Part shown: positions 1 through 12,391 of the stretch, in pieces
Position numbering within the stretch: the stretch's first letter is position 1
How the letters are laid out: every line of letters begins with the position of its first letter
Source: Porites lobata
Taxonomy: Eukaryota > Cnidaria > Anthozoa > Scleractinia > Poritidae
Assembly: GCA_942486035.1 (NCBI GenBank)
Contig: CALNXK010000168.1
Coordinates: 800,001 to 864,000, forward strand
Length of the DNA stretch: 64,000 bases
Reading direction: 5' to 3'
Made by a program: the position numbers and the translations under genes
The notes under the pieces: model-generated
What the model was told of the DNA's origin: nothing
The model's database searches: none
The model's input: the letters and a program-made list of their open reading frames with translations, nothing else

Positions 1-269
1 AATGCTACGTTCTGATTGGTTGAGCTACTACTAGGCTATATGTTATAGCCCACTAGTATCGAAAAGCGCCGGCTTTTTGGCGGCTAGTCTAGCTTTAACT
101 AGCTAAAGTTGTTTTGTCTCGATCTTTTCGACTAACTAGTTGGATGTTACTAAAACAATTATTCCTCTCGCCCTCCTGGCCTCTGAGTCAATAGCCCATG
201 AGGCCGATTCGGGCCCGAGGAATAATTGTTAAATAGTATAGGCTAATCGCGTCAATGGGTAAGAGCTGG
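1..269. repeat. Non-coding dispersed-repeat sequence at the window edge
   Basis: No credible reading frame is seen. The stretch has short inverted motifs (gctatat/atatagc; ctagctttaactagctaaag) and the string aataattgttaaatag near 220-236. A closely similar aataattgttaaatg occurs near 57380, which suggests a dispersed repeat. Its boundaries cannot be set because the window starts inside it. Confidence 0.3.
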
Positions 270-535
270 CTAGGCTGTAGGTGATGATAGATAGGTTTTG
301 GCTGTGGACGTAAGCACGGGCAAGGACGGAGCCGTAACAGCAATAGATGGAAGACTGTTCCACACCGGTACACATCGGGAAAACGAAAGAGCAGTTGTAT
401 TGAACAATTTATCAACAAGAGTGGGTGAAAGGTTGTATGTCATACTATGGGACTTTCCCCTGGTACAGGAGGTGTTCAAAGATAACTCACGGAGGGCAAA
501 GCGACTAAATTATACTGGATCTTATTAAAAAAGTG
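270..535 (-). pseudogene. C-terminal fragment of a non-LTR retrotransposon ORF2
   Basis: The minus-strand frame ending at 270 encodes about 70-85 residues resembling the end of CR1/L2/Jockey-type LINE polyproteins. A short stretch reads VPVWNSLPSIAV, followed by a Ser/Pro-rich run into a stop. The motif (hydrophobic-WNSLP-hydrophobic, then about 20 residues to the stop) is also present in the LINE at 50.4 kb of this window. No reverse transcriptase or endonuclease part lies next to it, so this is a dead 3' fragment. The clade is not assignable from this length. Confidence 0.6.
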
Positions 536-571
536 AAAGATCATTTAGAATGTTCTTCGCTCTTGCATTGT

Positions 572-785
572 CCGAATTTATTCGAGAGACGAACTATTGG
601 TCTAGACGGATTATCCGTCAGACGGATAATTCGTCCTTGTATAATTCCGAAGACGACGTTTGACGAATTATTTATCTTCAGGGCCCGCTAACGGACGAAT
701 CAGCCTCAGACGAATTTTGCTCCATAATTCGTCTTAGCAGTGATTTTGTACTTGGACGAATAATTCGTCTCTAGGATAAATTCGG
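572..785. mobile_element. Small TIR element rich in GACGAATTATTCGTC palindromes
   Basis: The ends are inverted copies: CCGAATTTATTCGAGAGACG on the left and the reverse complement of the segment at about 752-785 on the right, differing at a few positions. Inside, variants of GACGAAT/ATTCGTC recur at least six times in both orientations. It has no coding capacity. It is probably a MITE; the TSD is unclear, so the superfamily is not assigned. Confidence 0.45.
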
Positions 786-835
786 CCATCGATAACATGT
801 ACTTCACTTATGTGTTATCTTCTGGAATTATGCAT

Positions 836-1641
836 CAGTCAATTCTAGCGGCGCCCAGTCCCCCCCCCCCCTCCAGGCTTACCCCCGGGCATTAGCGTTT
901 TTTTGGCCTTGGATGGCAAATTCCCGGGAGTGGGGACTCTTGAGCAGTCAAATCCCCCGGGGTGGGGACGAAAAAAGAGGGCAAATGCCCCGTCCTCCTC
1001 CTCCGGGCTGCAACATTTTTCATTGATCGCACAGTCGAGTAGTACTATTTTAAGCACTTTAATGTGCGATGTTTTGTTTCAATTGACGTCTTCCTTTGTA
1101 ATAGTGCTATTCTAAATAAGACTTCACGCCGTGACGACACCAATTTATAGTTTTTAGTATTGTTAAAATCATTGACATTAAAATTAATAGCGCGCTGAAA
1201 AGTTAACTGTTACGAATAGTTTTATAAATATGAAAGGATGCTCTTCAAATATTATCAACAGAAATTTGATTCAATAACCAAAAAAACGTTGATTCACGTC
1301 AACAGCTCCCGATTTCGCGATGTAATTCTGGCTTGATAAGCAATGAAGAAATGCATGCATAAAATCGAGAACAGGCTTTTACAAACCTCTTCAATATTTT
1401 CCTGTCCTTAACAGATGAGCCAATCTGCTTGTTTTTCCAGTAAAATCCTTTGAGGAGCTATATGCTGATAGGAAACCGGGTGTGTGTCAAAAGTTCAGGG
1501 TTGGCCCCGGGGTTGGCAAATGCCCGATCCCCGGGCGGCGCAAAATTTGCAAATGCCCCACCCCCGGGACTGACAAGGCAGGCAAATGCCTCGCAGTAGC
1601 CCGGGGGGGGAGGGGGGACTGGGCGCAGCTGGAATTGACTG
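836..1641. mobile_element. Non-autonomous TIR element with poly-C/G subtermini
   Basis: The left end CAGTCAATTCTAGCGGCGCC and the right end are inverted copies with two mismatches, followed by C-rich/G-rich runs (850-870 and 1600-1620). The interior has further CCCCGGG blocks. A CAT trinucleotide flanks both ends (833-835 and 1642-1644), compatible with a 3-bp TSD. The overlapping short reading frames are compositional artefacts. The superfamily is unknown. Confidence 0.5.
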
Positions 1642-1649
1642 CATTAATT

Positions 1650-2330
1650 CTGGGTGAGGAGCAATATGGTTTCTTTTAGAAGTTAATTGTAAATTGTAAA
1701 TATATGTTTAGTCTAACAATTTTTTGTTTGAAAAAACTTGTAATTAAAATTAGCCGTCTGACGGTGCACCCTATAAAGTGATGAAACCGCAAGTGCGAAT
1801 AAACGACGCCCACGAAGAAATTAATTTGTAAAGTCCATAAATTGGCAGACGAAAGAAAGATAAGTATGCAAATGACCTCGTTAAGACTAAGGTCTGTGCA
1901 AGTTTTCGTATGCGAGCTGATACTGGGAGAGAAGTTTAAACCAAAATTATAGAACTTTGTGTGGACACGCTTAGTTGGTGCCTCTACAAGCTGCTTAAAC
2001 GTTTTACTGCGGTTTCCAATTGCTTTACGGTGAATAAGTATTTTAATAGGAAACCATTAGCTTAAAATTACTTATCAATTTGTCTGCTCTGAATCATAAA
2101 CTTTTATAGGAACCATACCGCAACAGCTCAAAATATTTTAGGTCTTTTATAATAGGATATCGCACACATTGTTCAAGACTTCGCAACTTGAAATCTTTTG
2201 ATGATCTTCTTGCATGTATTCATGCATGTACATTTATCGAAAAGTCTTAAATAAAATTTAGGGGAATAAAATATAAGAAAACCGAAGATTTGTCGATTGG
2301 TAATAAACAGGCGTACAATGGTAACAAATA
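1650..2330 (+). repeat. Direct repeat, copy 1 of 2
   Basis: This segment recurs at 4342-5150 in the same orientation, with interruptions and point changes. The best-matched part runs from a string similar to gtttccaattgctttacggtg through gaaaaccgaagatttgtcgat. No coding frame is seen. See the second copy for interpretation. Confidence 0.65.
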
Positions 2331-4341
2331 TCCTACTCCGCCTTTTCTTATGCTAATGAACTCCAAAATAAATTGACCAGAGGTGTCTTATTACCGCACT
2401 ATATAGTTTTAATTTTCTGTTATTGAAGCAGTTCCATTTAATCCTACGTGTTCTTTCGTAATACCTTCTGGAATGGGCTCCTGTCTTTGCACTGAAGTCT
2501 AGGTAAGTAAGAACTCTAGGTTTCTTCTTAAAAGTTAATAATAAACTAGTGCAAATGTAATATCATATTTTCAAGAAGTTTAGAAACCTCCCCAATACGA
2601 GCTCATACGCGTTTCCATTTGAAACAAACCACCGCTCCATGTTTTGACGGCAACGAGAACGCTGGAAAAGCAAACTAGTCGCATTACACTTTTTTGTACA
2701 TTTTTTGCCGTCAATGCACGACTTCGAAGTAAAATTGCCTAATTTCACGTTTTATGGAGGGCGCCAGACAGGCGACGTCGAACTTTCTTTTCTCTTTCTG
2801 AACTTGGATAGCCAGCTCGTAGGAGTTCAACGACAAGAGAGGTCACCTATGTTTGACAAAGAAAGGGAGTAGCTATAATCAAGCTGAAGTGTGGAACGCG
2901 AAGCCACTTCTTAAATAAACTTTTTCGCTGCTGTCGGGAGCTCAGACATTCGAATAAGATTTAAGTTAAAAAAATATTCAGATACTTGTCTCTTCTTGTG
3001 GGGCAATGAAAAAGTAGGAATGAAAGTTCTCAAGGAATTTTACAAAAATGTGCACCAGCCGCAGTTAAACAGGAGCATCCAACGATGGTTTCCTCCTAAA
3101 ACCATTGAAAGCACTTTTTAGGCTATCCAGAGTACTTTTAGATCTGAAGAAATACACTTTAAGCGGCACTATAAAATTTGTATCTGTTCGTTCATCCTAG
3201 GGCAACTGTAGTCTTTTCGAAATTACAAGGGCTTCATTATTTTTTCCCGAAAATTTTAGATGCAATTCAATGCATTACGAAAGTGGCAATTTTTCTGATT
3301 CCTCTAGTCTCTTCATCACAATTTTTAATCCGAAAATTTTTGGTTTCCTCTTTTTTGCGAAAAATAGCTCTCTTCTACCGCCGCCATATTGGAAAGCTAA
3401 ACTTCAGAAAATCGTAGTGAATTTATTAGATAAGCTTCGAAAATTGTACATGAATGGAACGGTCATTATCTAGAAATTCTAGCCGTCCTCAAGCTACAGA
3501 AAATTCTAGGCAATATTTTGCTTCTCCGAACAGATAACAGTCGTTGGGTACCCCTGGTTAAAGGAGAGCAGTGGCTAGTACATACATGTTATATAAAAGG
3601 CATATTTCAAAAACTGAGAGAAAAGGAGATAGAACTTTTTTAATAAGTTAACTATAAAAGTTTCTTTACAAATAGCATAATGAGATGATGCTTTAGTGAG
3701 CATATATCACGAAATGCAAACAAACAAGGCCGAAATATTTTTCAGGTATTTTCTCAATCAACATTGGGCAAAACCATATTCAATGGTCATTTTTCACTAT
3801 TTCCAAGACGTCTGGTTGATTATTACGTAGATCCGCTCTTAGAAGTCATCTACTAATTACATATTTGTGGCTTTACGTGGGTAATTGGCAAATTTTCCAT
3901 GAAAGAATAAGAATTATGCAGGTCTTGGAGGCTACCTGCTGAGGTGGATAACATCTGCTTTCATCAGCATAGTTCTTCATATCTTACTCAACCTTATCAG
4001 GAGCCCATGGTGGGCTCCTCTTGGTCTTATTCAATAACTGTTTCGTAGAACTCCAGAATAATGATACTGTTTCTTTATACGGATCATTAGTTAAAATTAA
4101 ATCGAGATGAGTGTGCTGGAAGTTCACACTGCTGACTGCAATTCAAAATCTTCTGGAAAAAAGGTAATGACTCTGAGATCAATAAAGTTCCTCTGAGATA
4201 ACATTTCATGAATAAAGTATGAAGACTTTGTCGTCTGGTGTTAAATTAGCCTTTTTAAGTCAACATGTATTTCACTTTCATGTTCTCGATGATTATACAA
4301 AGAAAAACTTCACGAAACAATCCGTACAGTTAGGAAATCTT
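2331..4341. other. Spacer between the two direct repeats; no gene seen
   Basis: AT-rich sequence with no frame above about 80 codons and no recognisable product. A short hairpin, AGGAGCCCATGGTGGGCTCCT, sits near 3999-4019. A related but longer hairpin occurs near 17055. Confidence 0.5.
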
Positions 4342-5150
4342 GGTGAGGAGCATTGCCTTGTTCTTGAAGTTAATCGTACATCGTAAATATATATTTTATG
4401 TACAATATTGTTTTTAATTTGTCTGAAAAAAAAGCTTAATTAGCTAGCCGTCTGAAGGAACCGCAAGTGCGAATAAATGATCCCCAGGAAGATAAAGCTC
4501 TTGACCGATGAATAGATAAAATCCAGTATTTGGCAGAGGAAAAAGATAATTATGCAAATGGCCTCGTAAGGACTCTTGGTGCCTCTCTACTTCCAGCGGG
4601 AGGGGGGGGCGGGGGATGGGGGTAATCAACAAAGATTTATGAGGGGAGGTAACTGATGAATCAATTATGGCATAGAACAAAAGGAACAAGAGGAGGGGTT
4701 GAATATCAATTACTGTATAATGTTGCCCCGTAAAGTTTCTTTTTGCAATTTCTTCCCGCTGAATGTCGGATCCAGGATCGATTTAGGTCTATTGACATTG
4801 CTTCCATCTTAGGCAAACTACTAGCTGCTTAAAAACGTTTTACCGCGGTTTCCATTGTTTTACAGTGAATAAGTATTTTAATAGGAAACCAATAGGTTAA
4901 AATTGCTTATCAATTTATCTGCTCTGAATCATAAACTTTCATAGGAACCATACCGCAACAGCTCAAAATATTTTAGGTCTTTTATAATAGGATATCGCAC
5001 ACATTGTTCAAGATTTCTGAACTTGAAATCTTTTGATGATCTTCTCGCATGTATTGATACTTTTGTTGAATAGTCTTGAGATAAAATTTCAGTGAATAAA
5101 ACGTAAGAAAACCGAAGATTTGTCGATCGGTAATAAATAGCCGGATGATT
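4342..5150 (+). repeat. Direct repeat, copy 2 of 2
   Basis: This is the second copy of the 1650-2330 segment, with an extra ~130-bp G-rich stretch near 4585-4720. It could be an old segmental duplication (~2.7-kb period) or the paired ends of a decayed LTR-like element. No tRNA primer site or polypurine tract could be placed, so the LTR reading is not supported. Confidence 0.6.
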
Positions 5151-8100
5151 TTAACAAATAGAAGCTAACTATTAAAACTATCGTAGAATGAAGCGATGGA
5201 AGCCGACGGGAAGAGTGTAAGATCGCCCCTCGAAAGCCTTTGAACCAGAGTCGACTCATAAATGCAATGCATTGTGTGTTTTAACATCATATCTTTTGTG
5301 CATTTTAGTGTCCTTTCTTGATCACGAGATATAAACTGCGATTTTGTTTATACATTTTAATGATAGTACGGAAAACTGCGTAAACGACCTTTTGCCTGGG
5401 TCGGTAGACTCATGACTTCACTATTTTCAGTACATTAAGAAACGCAAAACTATTTTAAAATTATTAATTTGCTTCTAATATTTTGCTCTTTGGAATTTTC
5501 CGGTTTGAGTCAGCAAACTTATGCATCGGTTAGGAGTGATTGTAGGTGTGCGCGCAAATCACACATGATTGTCAAATGGGATGACGTTTCGGTAGATTAC
5601 AGAATGGCAGTCTCGAGAAATGTGTCATTTTGACTTCCGTTTTGGACTGAGGCATGCGCACAAAGACCGGATTACCACTTTTTTCGGCATTAAAAAAAAT
5701 CCCATTATCGCAGAGTTTTCCTTGCATCGGAGACTCTGGGAACGAGTTTGAATTACCACAAAAAATATCTTTTTAGTAAGCGTATTTCAGCATTGCATTT
5801 CATCGTGAGTATTGTGAATAGGCCGTTTTACAGTTTAAGGTGGAAACGAAGTTTGAGTTGACCTTGTCTTGATACAACCCTTCCTGCTGCTAAATTTGCA
5901 TACAAATTAGAACATAGAGAGACTTTGTTCATTATTATAGTCCGGCGGCTCAGTTCGAAATTTTAAGTGAATTGTGCACTTTTAGATACAAGCATGAAAT
6001 TTGGCACACTGATTGTGGTCACCAATACATCAAGCATTTTCAGATATAGTGCAAGCCAGAATTACGTCTGTTTCCATAGAAACCACAATTGATTAAAATT
6101 CATGAAAATTTAATGAATTCATTTGTCCTACTTTATCAGGACATAGTGTTATTTCGGTCATTCAACCAACCTATTTACACGTACATCTTGTTTGTAACAC
6201 ACCATTTAACCTTAACTATGCCTTGCCATGGCAACGGTAAGCAACGGAAAACTAAAACTGCAACGACTGAATAAAATTAATGTGTCTTTAGTTGGTTTGA
6301 TAATTATATGTAATACAACTAATATCTTTGCACATAGCTTCGTTACCTAATTGATTTCACATTTTTTTTACGGACTAAACTTAAGGTGATTCTCTAGTTT
6401 TGCACTGTGCATCCCTTACCGCGCATAAAAAGATGGCCGCCGTGAAAAAGAGCTTCTGCAAAAACATGATTTAAATGACTTCGATCGAAGAGAAGCGTTA
6501 TTGGAAATTTCCGCTTGTTGCTGAGTTAATGTTCCTCACCGATGCCTTCGATAGTGGATGTTGCGCTGAACCACTTTCATGACATTTAAGCTTCATCTTT
6601 ATCACAGTATGTCCTAACTGCTTCATCTTGATGTAAATTCCATAAAATTCAATTTTTCAATGGTTTCTTCAACCTTCCACGTACATTCCGCTTTGAAACT
6701 CGCCCCAATCCTCCCTCAGAATCGCAAGAAATGCAGGTGGTGCGCACTATCTGCAGCTCTACCGTAAAAACAAGCACCCTTTTTATTTCATTATTTAAAT
6801 AATAACAATGTTTCCTTTCAATGGCAATTCTATGACCAGCGGAGAAGGAGGCTGTATCGCACACTGTTATGGCATGGAAGTCGAGTTAGATGGAACAAAG
6901 GCCTTTGCAAAGAGTGCCGGTAGGATATTTTCTGTCCCATAAGACACTCAAAATTCCTTCAAGTATAAATAAGCCTTTTCCAGGCTCCAAGATAGTGGGA
7001 AAAACGGAGCAAGATTTAATGCGCGAAATCTCGAATCGTTGTTGACTAGTGAACATTTCTACTGCATCAGCTTCATGGTCTATCATTTTAATGTCTGCTT
7101 CTTCTCCGAGCAAACAGACGCATTATTGACCCTGTAGGTTTGATGCTGTGGATTTCTACAGGAAGTTTTCTTTTCACCATGCGATCCAGTTTCGTCCTGT
7201 TGAACGCTTCGCGATGAGATCTTTGCGACGTAGCAAACGACTTGATAATGTGGAAGCCGAATTCCATTTCCCATGGCAAAACATTTCCGCTTCAGTCAAC
7301 TGCAAAATTTAATTCTCCCGTCCCATAAAATGAAGTTAAGTCTTGTTCAAAAATAAGGTATCCAGCACAAGAGTCGTTGCGTTTCCAGTTAACAGGACAC
7401 TGAGGTTTTTCAGTTGTTTCCTTCTAGCAAATAACCCATCATTAACATCATTAACCGGTCAATTACTTGAAGCAGCGACCTGTTTGCTGCGTCTTCAAAT
7501 TGACCTATTTCTCAGTTGACTTTTTTGTCTTTTATGACTAGAATAGTTTCTTTTCTAGCTAAACAGAGTCACATGCATATTTAGAATGAGATAGCACAAA
7601 CTCTTACCATCTGAACCACCTCAACAAAGAGAAAAGAGGGAATAAGGCTGTGCAGATAAATTCCAAAATATGGCCTGCATTTATTTGTATGAAGAGAGGA
7701 AAATAATAATTCGCATCCAAACTTAAACATCTGTATTGTTGTACCTGTATTTTGAAACAAAACGTGCATTAAATCTAAAACAAGAGCAAGAAAAAGAACT
7801 TCGCAGGGGGTCTCGGGTCTGAAAATTTCATTCCCTGCTAGCTGGAATTAGGAAATTTAGCTTGGCACTATATCAGGAAATGACCAGTCTAGGGAATGTA
7901 AATATTCCAATAAAGTTGGGTGCTTAATTGTATCACAGATCGCATAATTTTCGAGTTAAGCCGTAGGACTATTAGGGTAGCCGTTAGCACCTGCTATAAA
8001 TTGTGGTCCTGATAAAAGTAAAATTAATAAAAATATATAAAAATAATGATAATTAAAACATGCAAACTAATAAAGATAAATATTTCCCCTGCCAGCATTT

Positions 8101-8604
8101 TCATTTAAGGTCGGTTTTAATGGCTAATTGGCAGAGTCTCCTTTATTTTATAGTGGTTATCCAATCATCTTCTCGCCATTATGCCAAAGTGATCCTATTT
8201 TAAGTAACAACCAAATCAGGACGTTGCTTGGTTTGCAATAGCAGATTTATGACAGCTACTCGCGATCACTTAACTATATATGACGGTCCCTAAAACTAGC
8301 CTTACATGCAACCTTGGACATTTGAGCACATGTGAGTGAGTCTGTCCTTGGGCTCCTAGCTATAGCATATGGCGCTTATCGTCGGCTAATCGTTCGTTCC
8401 GTAGGAGTTTCTCCGGAAGAAATTCATCTGGCGTACTTTGCAAGCTAAAAAATCCTCCCAATTAATGCTTAATAATGATATCAGTAGTTTTGAGAAAGAT
8501 GGCTGACGTATATCGTAACTCATAAGTCATAGCCAAAATGTGATTACACAAAAACTATTATTTTTATTTCCGTTAATATATTTCAGAAAGTTGGACGGTT
8601 TTAA
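5151..8604. other. No gene recognised
   Basis: AT-rich sequence with scattered frames below 80 codons on both strands. Those at 6649-7279 on the minus strand lie close together but in different frames and match no family I know. No RNA gene or clear transposon ends were found. The last ~20 bases carry a pyrimidine/AG acceptor-like string (atatatttcag, ending near 8585) just before the possible first coding exon. Confidence 0.4.
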
Positions 8605-8680
8605 ATGGAGTTTGCTTGTATTCTCAAGCTTGCTTTTATGGCAGCTCTTGTCAGGCTCAGCTCCCAGGATCTCGTATCAG
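8605..8680 (+). CDS. Possible signal-peptide exon of the polycystin-1-like gene
   Basis: An ATG opens 25 codons beginning MEFACILKLAFMAALV: a short N-region, a hydrophobic core and a small/polar C-region (LSSQ), as in a secretory signal peptide. The frame reaches CAG|GTTTGT at 8680/8681 and leaves one base in the split codon (phase 1). Every tandem Ser-rich exon at 29.9-39.0 kb, and the REJ exon at 40872, needs a phase-1 donor, so splicing would be in frame. An acceptor-like AG lies ~20 bases upstream, so a separate 5' UTR exon is possible. The next exon is over 21 kb away and the donor is not strong, so membership in this gene is an inference. Long-read RNA would decide. Confidence 0.4.
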
Positions 8681-9960
8681 GTTTGTATTTCAAAAACCGT
8701 TTTCCTTGTATTTTAAATCGCATAAGTTTGACTCCGTTAGCACTAACTATCGATTTCGATTTCGATTTTCATTCCCTTCGAGGTTCCAAATCCAATAATG
8801 CACTGGAAACTGGGCATCGTTCGAAAAACGTGCGAACAGTTAGCGATTGGCTTCATCATATGTTTTTATTTGCTTTTCCGTTTACTTTCGAATTATACTT
8901 GGTTGGCTTGTTTAGCTGATCGGCTTTCAGTGTATGATTAAATAGCCATTGAAAACTCTTTGACTTCTTTGCCCGCCAGGTCGAGTTTCAAACGTCAAAC
9001 GCTATTGAAATTGTGCCGAATTAGCCACCACCCCTTTCTCTTCCAAGGCAAGCAAGCTGAATCAGTTGTTTGTGTTTTAAAGTTTACTCATTTATAACTC
9101 TTTTTTATCCTGTCGATTGGCCGAAAATGTTTCGTCAGAATATTGAGCGCACACACCCAGCAAAAAATTGCCTGAAAAACAGATATTAATTGAGGAACTG
9201 ATCCATTGGGTACCCATGTTATTCCCAAAATCTGTGAATTTAAATTGATCTGACGGCAGACCATTTAAGAGATGAAACATTAAAAAAGTTAGCCGTATGA
9301 TAATATTTTCGTTAAGATTTCGCTTGTATGATTTTTTTAGGCCAGTTCGTGGATATTTTTTAGGGTTACTTGAGCCTTTTTCATTTAATTTCCCATTTAA
9401 TTTGCACTAATTAAGAAATGGTAAATTTGGGGGGACCAGGGCATTCTTAACAAAACTGGAATTTGCATGTTTTAAGGATAATGAAAAATTTTTCGGTTTT
9501 CCAAGCTGAAAAACCTTTTTTGACTGTTTAGTTCACTAGATTTTCAATTTTGCATTTGACTTTTTAACCTTTACCTGGGGAAATGGAAATACAGGGACAA
9601 AACCAAAAATTTTTCAAGCCAAGGTGTCAGATGAAATATCCATTTTTTGCCCCCGCAGAAATGCGGGGGTAAAATGTCCCACCCTAATGTCCCCCGCGTA
9701 AAGAAAAAGTATCGTATCATCGTGCTGTTAGTACACGAAAATTTTCTCGATTTGATGAAACTAGGCGCGCACGGTGGTCCCGGTTAATTTTCAGCTTGTG
9801 CGCCTGGCTCAGCAACCGCGCAAACTGGGTTTGACAACGAGTCGCATTCGCCGAATTGTGTCAGGATTTCATTCCAAGCTATAAGGTGAGTATATCTTGT
9901 AGCACATCAATTTTCCGATTTCTTTTAATGAAAAAGCTATTCAGCAGTACTGGAATTGTT
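8681..9960. other. Putative first intron, left part; no gene seen
   Basis: No credible coding region. The stretch near 9640-9700 (ccccgcagaaatgcgggggt) is a small hairpin in what may be an old repeat. Frames in this part are short and uncorroborated. Confidence 0.4.
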
Positions 9961-9970
9961 TAGTATTAAA

Positions 9971-10062
9971 GAACTTGATTTGTCAGACACAAATCAGCAA
10001 CGTGGAACGACAGAACTTGAACTTGATTTGTCTGACACAAATCAGCAACGTGGATCGACAGA
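9971..10062 (+). repeat. Two-copy 48-bp tandem duplication, open in one frame
   Basis: The segment starting gaacttgatttgtcagacac is repeated with a 48-bp period, with two substitutions in the 44 bases compared. In the open frame it encodes a Glu-Leu-Asp-Leu-Ser-Asp-Thr-Asn-Gln-Gln-Arg-Gly block twice. The frame (9956-10141) lacks a donor GT after the duplicated part, so I do not call it an exon. Confidence 0.5.
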
Positions 10063-10534
10063 CTCGATTCAAACCACATCAGGAATAGCTCAAATTTTTC
10101 AAAACCCAGTCAAAATCAAGAAAGGTGCTAACGTGAAATAACCGGGTTTTGTTCTACATTAAGGTATTCAGGATTTAGTTTGTTTTGGTTATATACAAAT
10201 AACCACTCTAAATAATAAAAATACATTTGGCGCCCCATATGAGGTTGCTATTATTAATTTGCCTTCTTTATATGTAGTTATCCGGATCAAAATTTACGTG
10301 CGACCGCCTGAGGAAACAAGAAACTACTGAACAAGTCGCGATAATTTATGCCGCATCTGATCCTAAGGGGAATGATGCTAACACGCTTTGTTGGCGTGCT
10401 TAACAATAAACAACAAAAACCGCTGTAAAAGTTTCAGGTTGTTTTTTATACGAGAAATCAAACTAAGAGAACTTGAATGTATTTTTCTGATATGTGTGAA
10501 AAATTCTGATAACTGAAAGTGTTCTGCTTATAAT

Positions 10535-11020
10535 TACTAAAATCTTTACTGTAGAATGAACGGTTTAGTTCATAGCAACGAACAACGAACAACGAACAAC
10601 ACTGAAATGAACAGTGATATTGGAGTCTTTGTTTAACTTTATAATTGCATAGGCTAGCGAGTGAACATTTTACGAGTTTATTCCTTGCGATTTACTTAAG
10701 ATGTTATGGTATATAGAAGTGAATGACCAGCGATACTTTTCTTCAAGTTTATACACTCGATAAAATTTCGGGTGGCATAACTACTAGAATCTTTACTGTA
10801 GAATGAGCGGCTTAGTCTTTACTGTAGAATGAGCGGTTTAGTTCATAGCAACGAACAACGAACAACGAACAACACTGAAATGAACAGTGATATTGGAGTC
10901 TTTGTTTAACTTTATATTTGCATAGGTTAGCGAGTCAACATTTTACGAGTTTATTCATTGCGATTTTTACTTAAGATGTTACTTTTCTTCAAGTTTATAC
11001 ACTCGATAAAATTGCGGGCG
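10535..11020 (+). repeat. Tandem duplication of a ~245-bp segment
   Basis: Copy 1 (~10535-10780) and copy 2 (~10781-11020) share long identical runs, including the triple aacgaacaacgaac motif and the stretch tgatattggagtctttgttt. Copy 2 has an extra 30-bp internal repeat (agtctttactgtagaatgag) and a 30-40-bp deletion. It is non-coding. Confidence 0.75.
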
Positions 11021-11105
11021 ACATGACTATGTATTTCGGGCGACATGACTCTGGTTCCGGGCGATATGACTTCGGGCAAGATGACTTTCGGGCTACTTGA
11101 CCGGT
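11017..11105 (+). repeat. Short degenerate tandem motif (CGGGCGACATGACT-like)
   Basis: The motif CGGGCGACATGACT and close variants (CGGGCGATATGACT, CGGGCAAGATGACT, CGGGCTACTTGAC) recur about five times at roughly 15-22-bp spacing, directly after the second copy of the 245-bp duplication. No function is assigned. Confidence 0.6.
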
Positions 11106-12382
11106 TACCTTGCGAAATACCGATTATTTTATTTGATACAAGGATCAGAAAAAGTGAACTGGGAAATATCTCAAAGGTGAGAAACTTGAAACAGTGCTCC
11201 ATGTTTTTGTAGGGTTAGTTTATTGCGAAATTATTTATATCAGGTGCGTTCAAGAATGGCAGACTCGAAGCCAAAGCAGTCTTTATATTGTTAGTTACAA
11301 ATTGTTGTGAGTAACAGGCGCTCTATTACATTTGCCGTGTTAATTTTTGGTTGAACTCATTATGAGATGTATAAAAAGCAATTGTTCATCCTAAGCATGA
11401 CATGTATGAGGATTTTCATTAACTCAGGAAACAAAGTGTAATAATTGAGAATTTCACTGAGAAACTCTAATACGAAAACTGCATTTCAAAGGTTCATGGC
11501 AAATACATGGACAACCACATGGAGTCAAAAGGTCGGGGGCAGATTTAGTGACAACTATGACTAGTTTATTAAGGTTGTAGACTCTTAAGAGCAAATGTCT
11601 GTAAAAATTGAGCAAAATCGATCGAAATTTCGCGGCCACAGTCAAAAAATCACTTTCGCTCATATCTTGTTCATAGATAGGCATAAGTAAGTAACTAAAC
11701 GTGGTGTAGTTTGTTTTTCAAAAGAACGCTTGGATTTGGACAAAATCGACAAAATCAATTTTCGTGGTCGGCGACTTGAAAACAACCAAAATTTGAGGCA
11801 AAATCAGGCGGTCTCAAAACTTCGCTCGCACGCACACAGGAAGAAAGCGGTGTAAAATATTCCCTGACAAATCAATTTATTAAGGGTTCTACGTCTGGTT
11901 TGATGATGAATTCTTATCTTAACGATAATCTGGAAGATAAACAATGTTATTTTAGTTTGGATTCTTTTTCAACTAAAGGAAATTTAAATTTAGGCTGAAA
12001 GTTGCGCTTTATATTTTAGGTATGTACTACAGCTTGGTTTTACCTGAAACTCAAGTCATATGTTACTTAAACATTGTGCTAAAACATATGTAAGAATTGG
12101 CCTGGGTAATTAAAATTGTACTTCACACGAACCTTCTGAAGTTGAATAAATTTTGCTTGAAATATGAGACCTTTCAAGAACGTCGGTTGGTTGTTGCTCG
12201 ACAAGTCACGTTGGCTGGGCTCTCCAAAAGAAACTAAACTCACAATCGCACTTGTATTAAAGACATTTGTACTGAAACGATAATTTTTGTTTCCTCAAAT
12301 GCGTTTTCCCGTTCTGGTTAACTGCAGAGGCATAGCGCCTTGTCCCAAGCTAATCAACCGAAGATCCAAAAACTCGAGGAAA
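11106..12382. other. No gene recognised
   Basis: AT-rich sequence without credible reading frames, RNA genes or clear element ends. It runs up to the 9-bp target site of the MULE-like element. Confidence 0.4.
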
Positions 12383-12391
12383 CGTGGTGCG

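Noticed and set aside
1650..5150. LTR retrotransposon
   Set aside because: Direct repeats are present, but there is no TG...CA end pair, primer-binding site, polypurine tract or coding remnant that I could place.
6649..7279. Cluster of minus-strand frames possibly forming a small gene
   Set aside because: The frames shift relative to each other without splice sites, and no family resemblance is seen.
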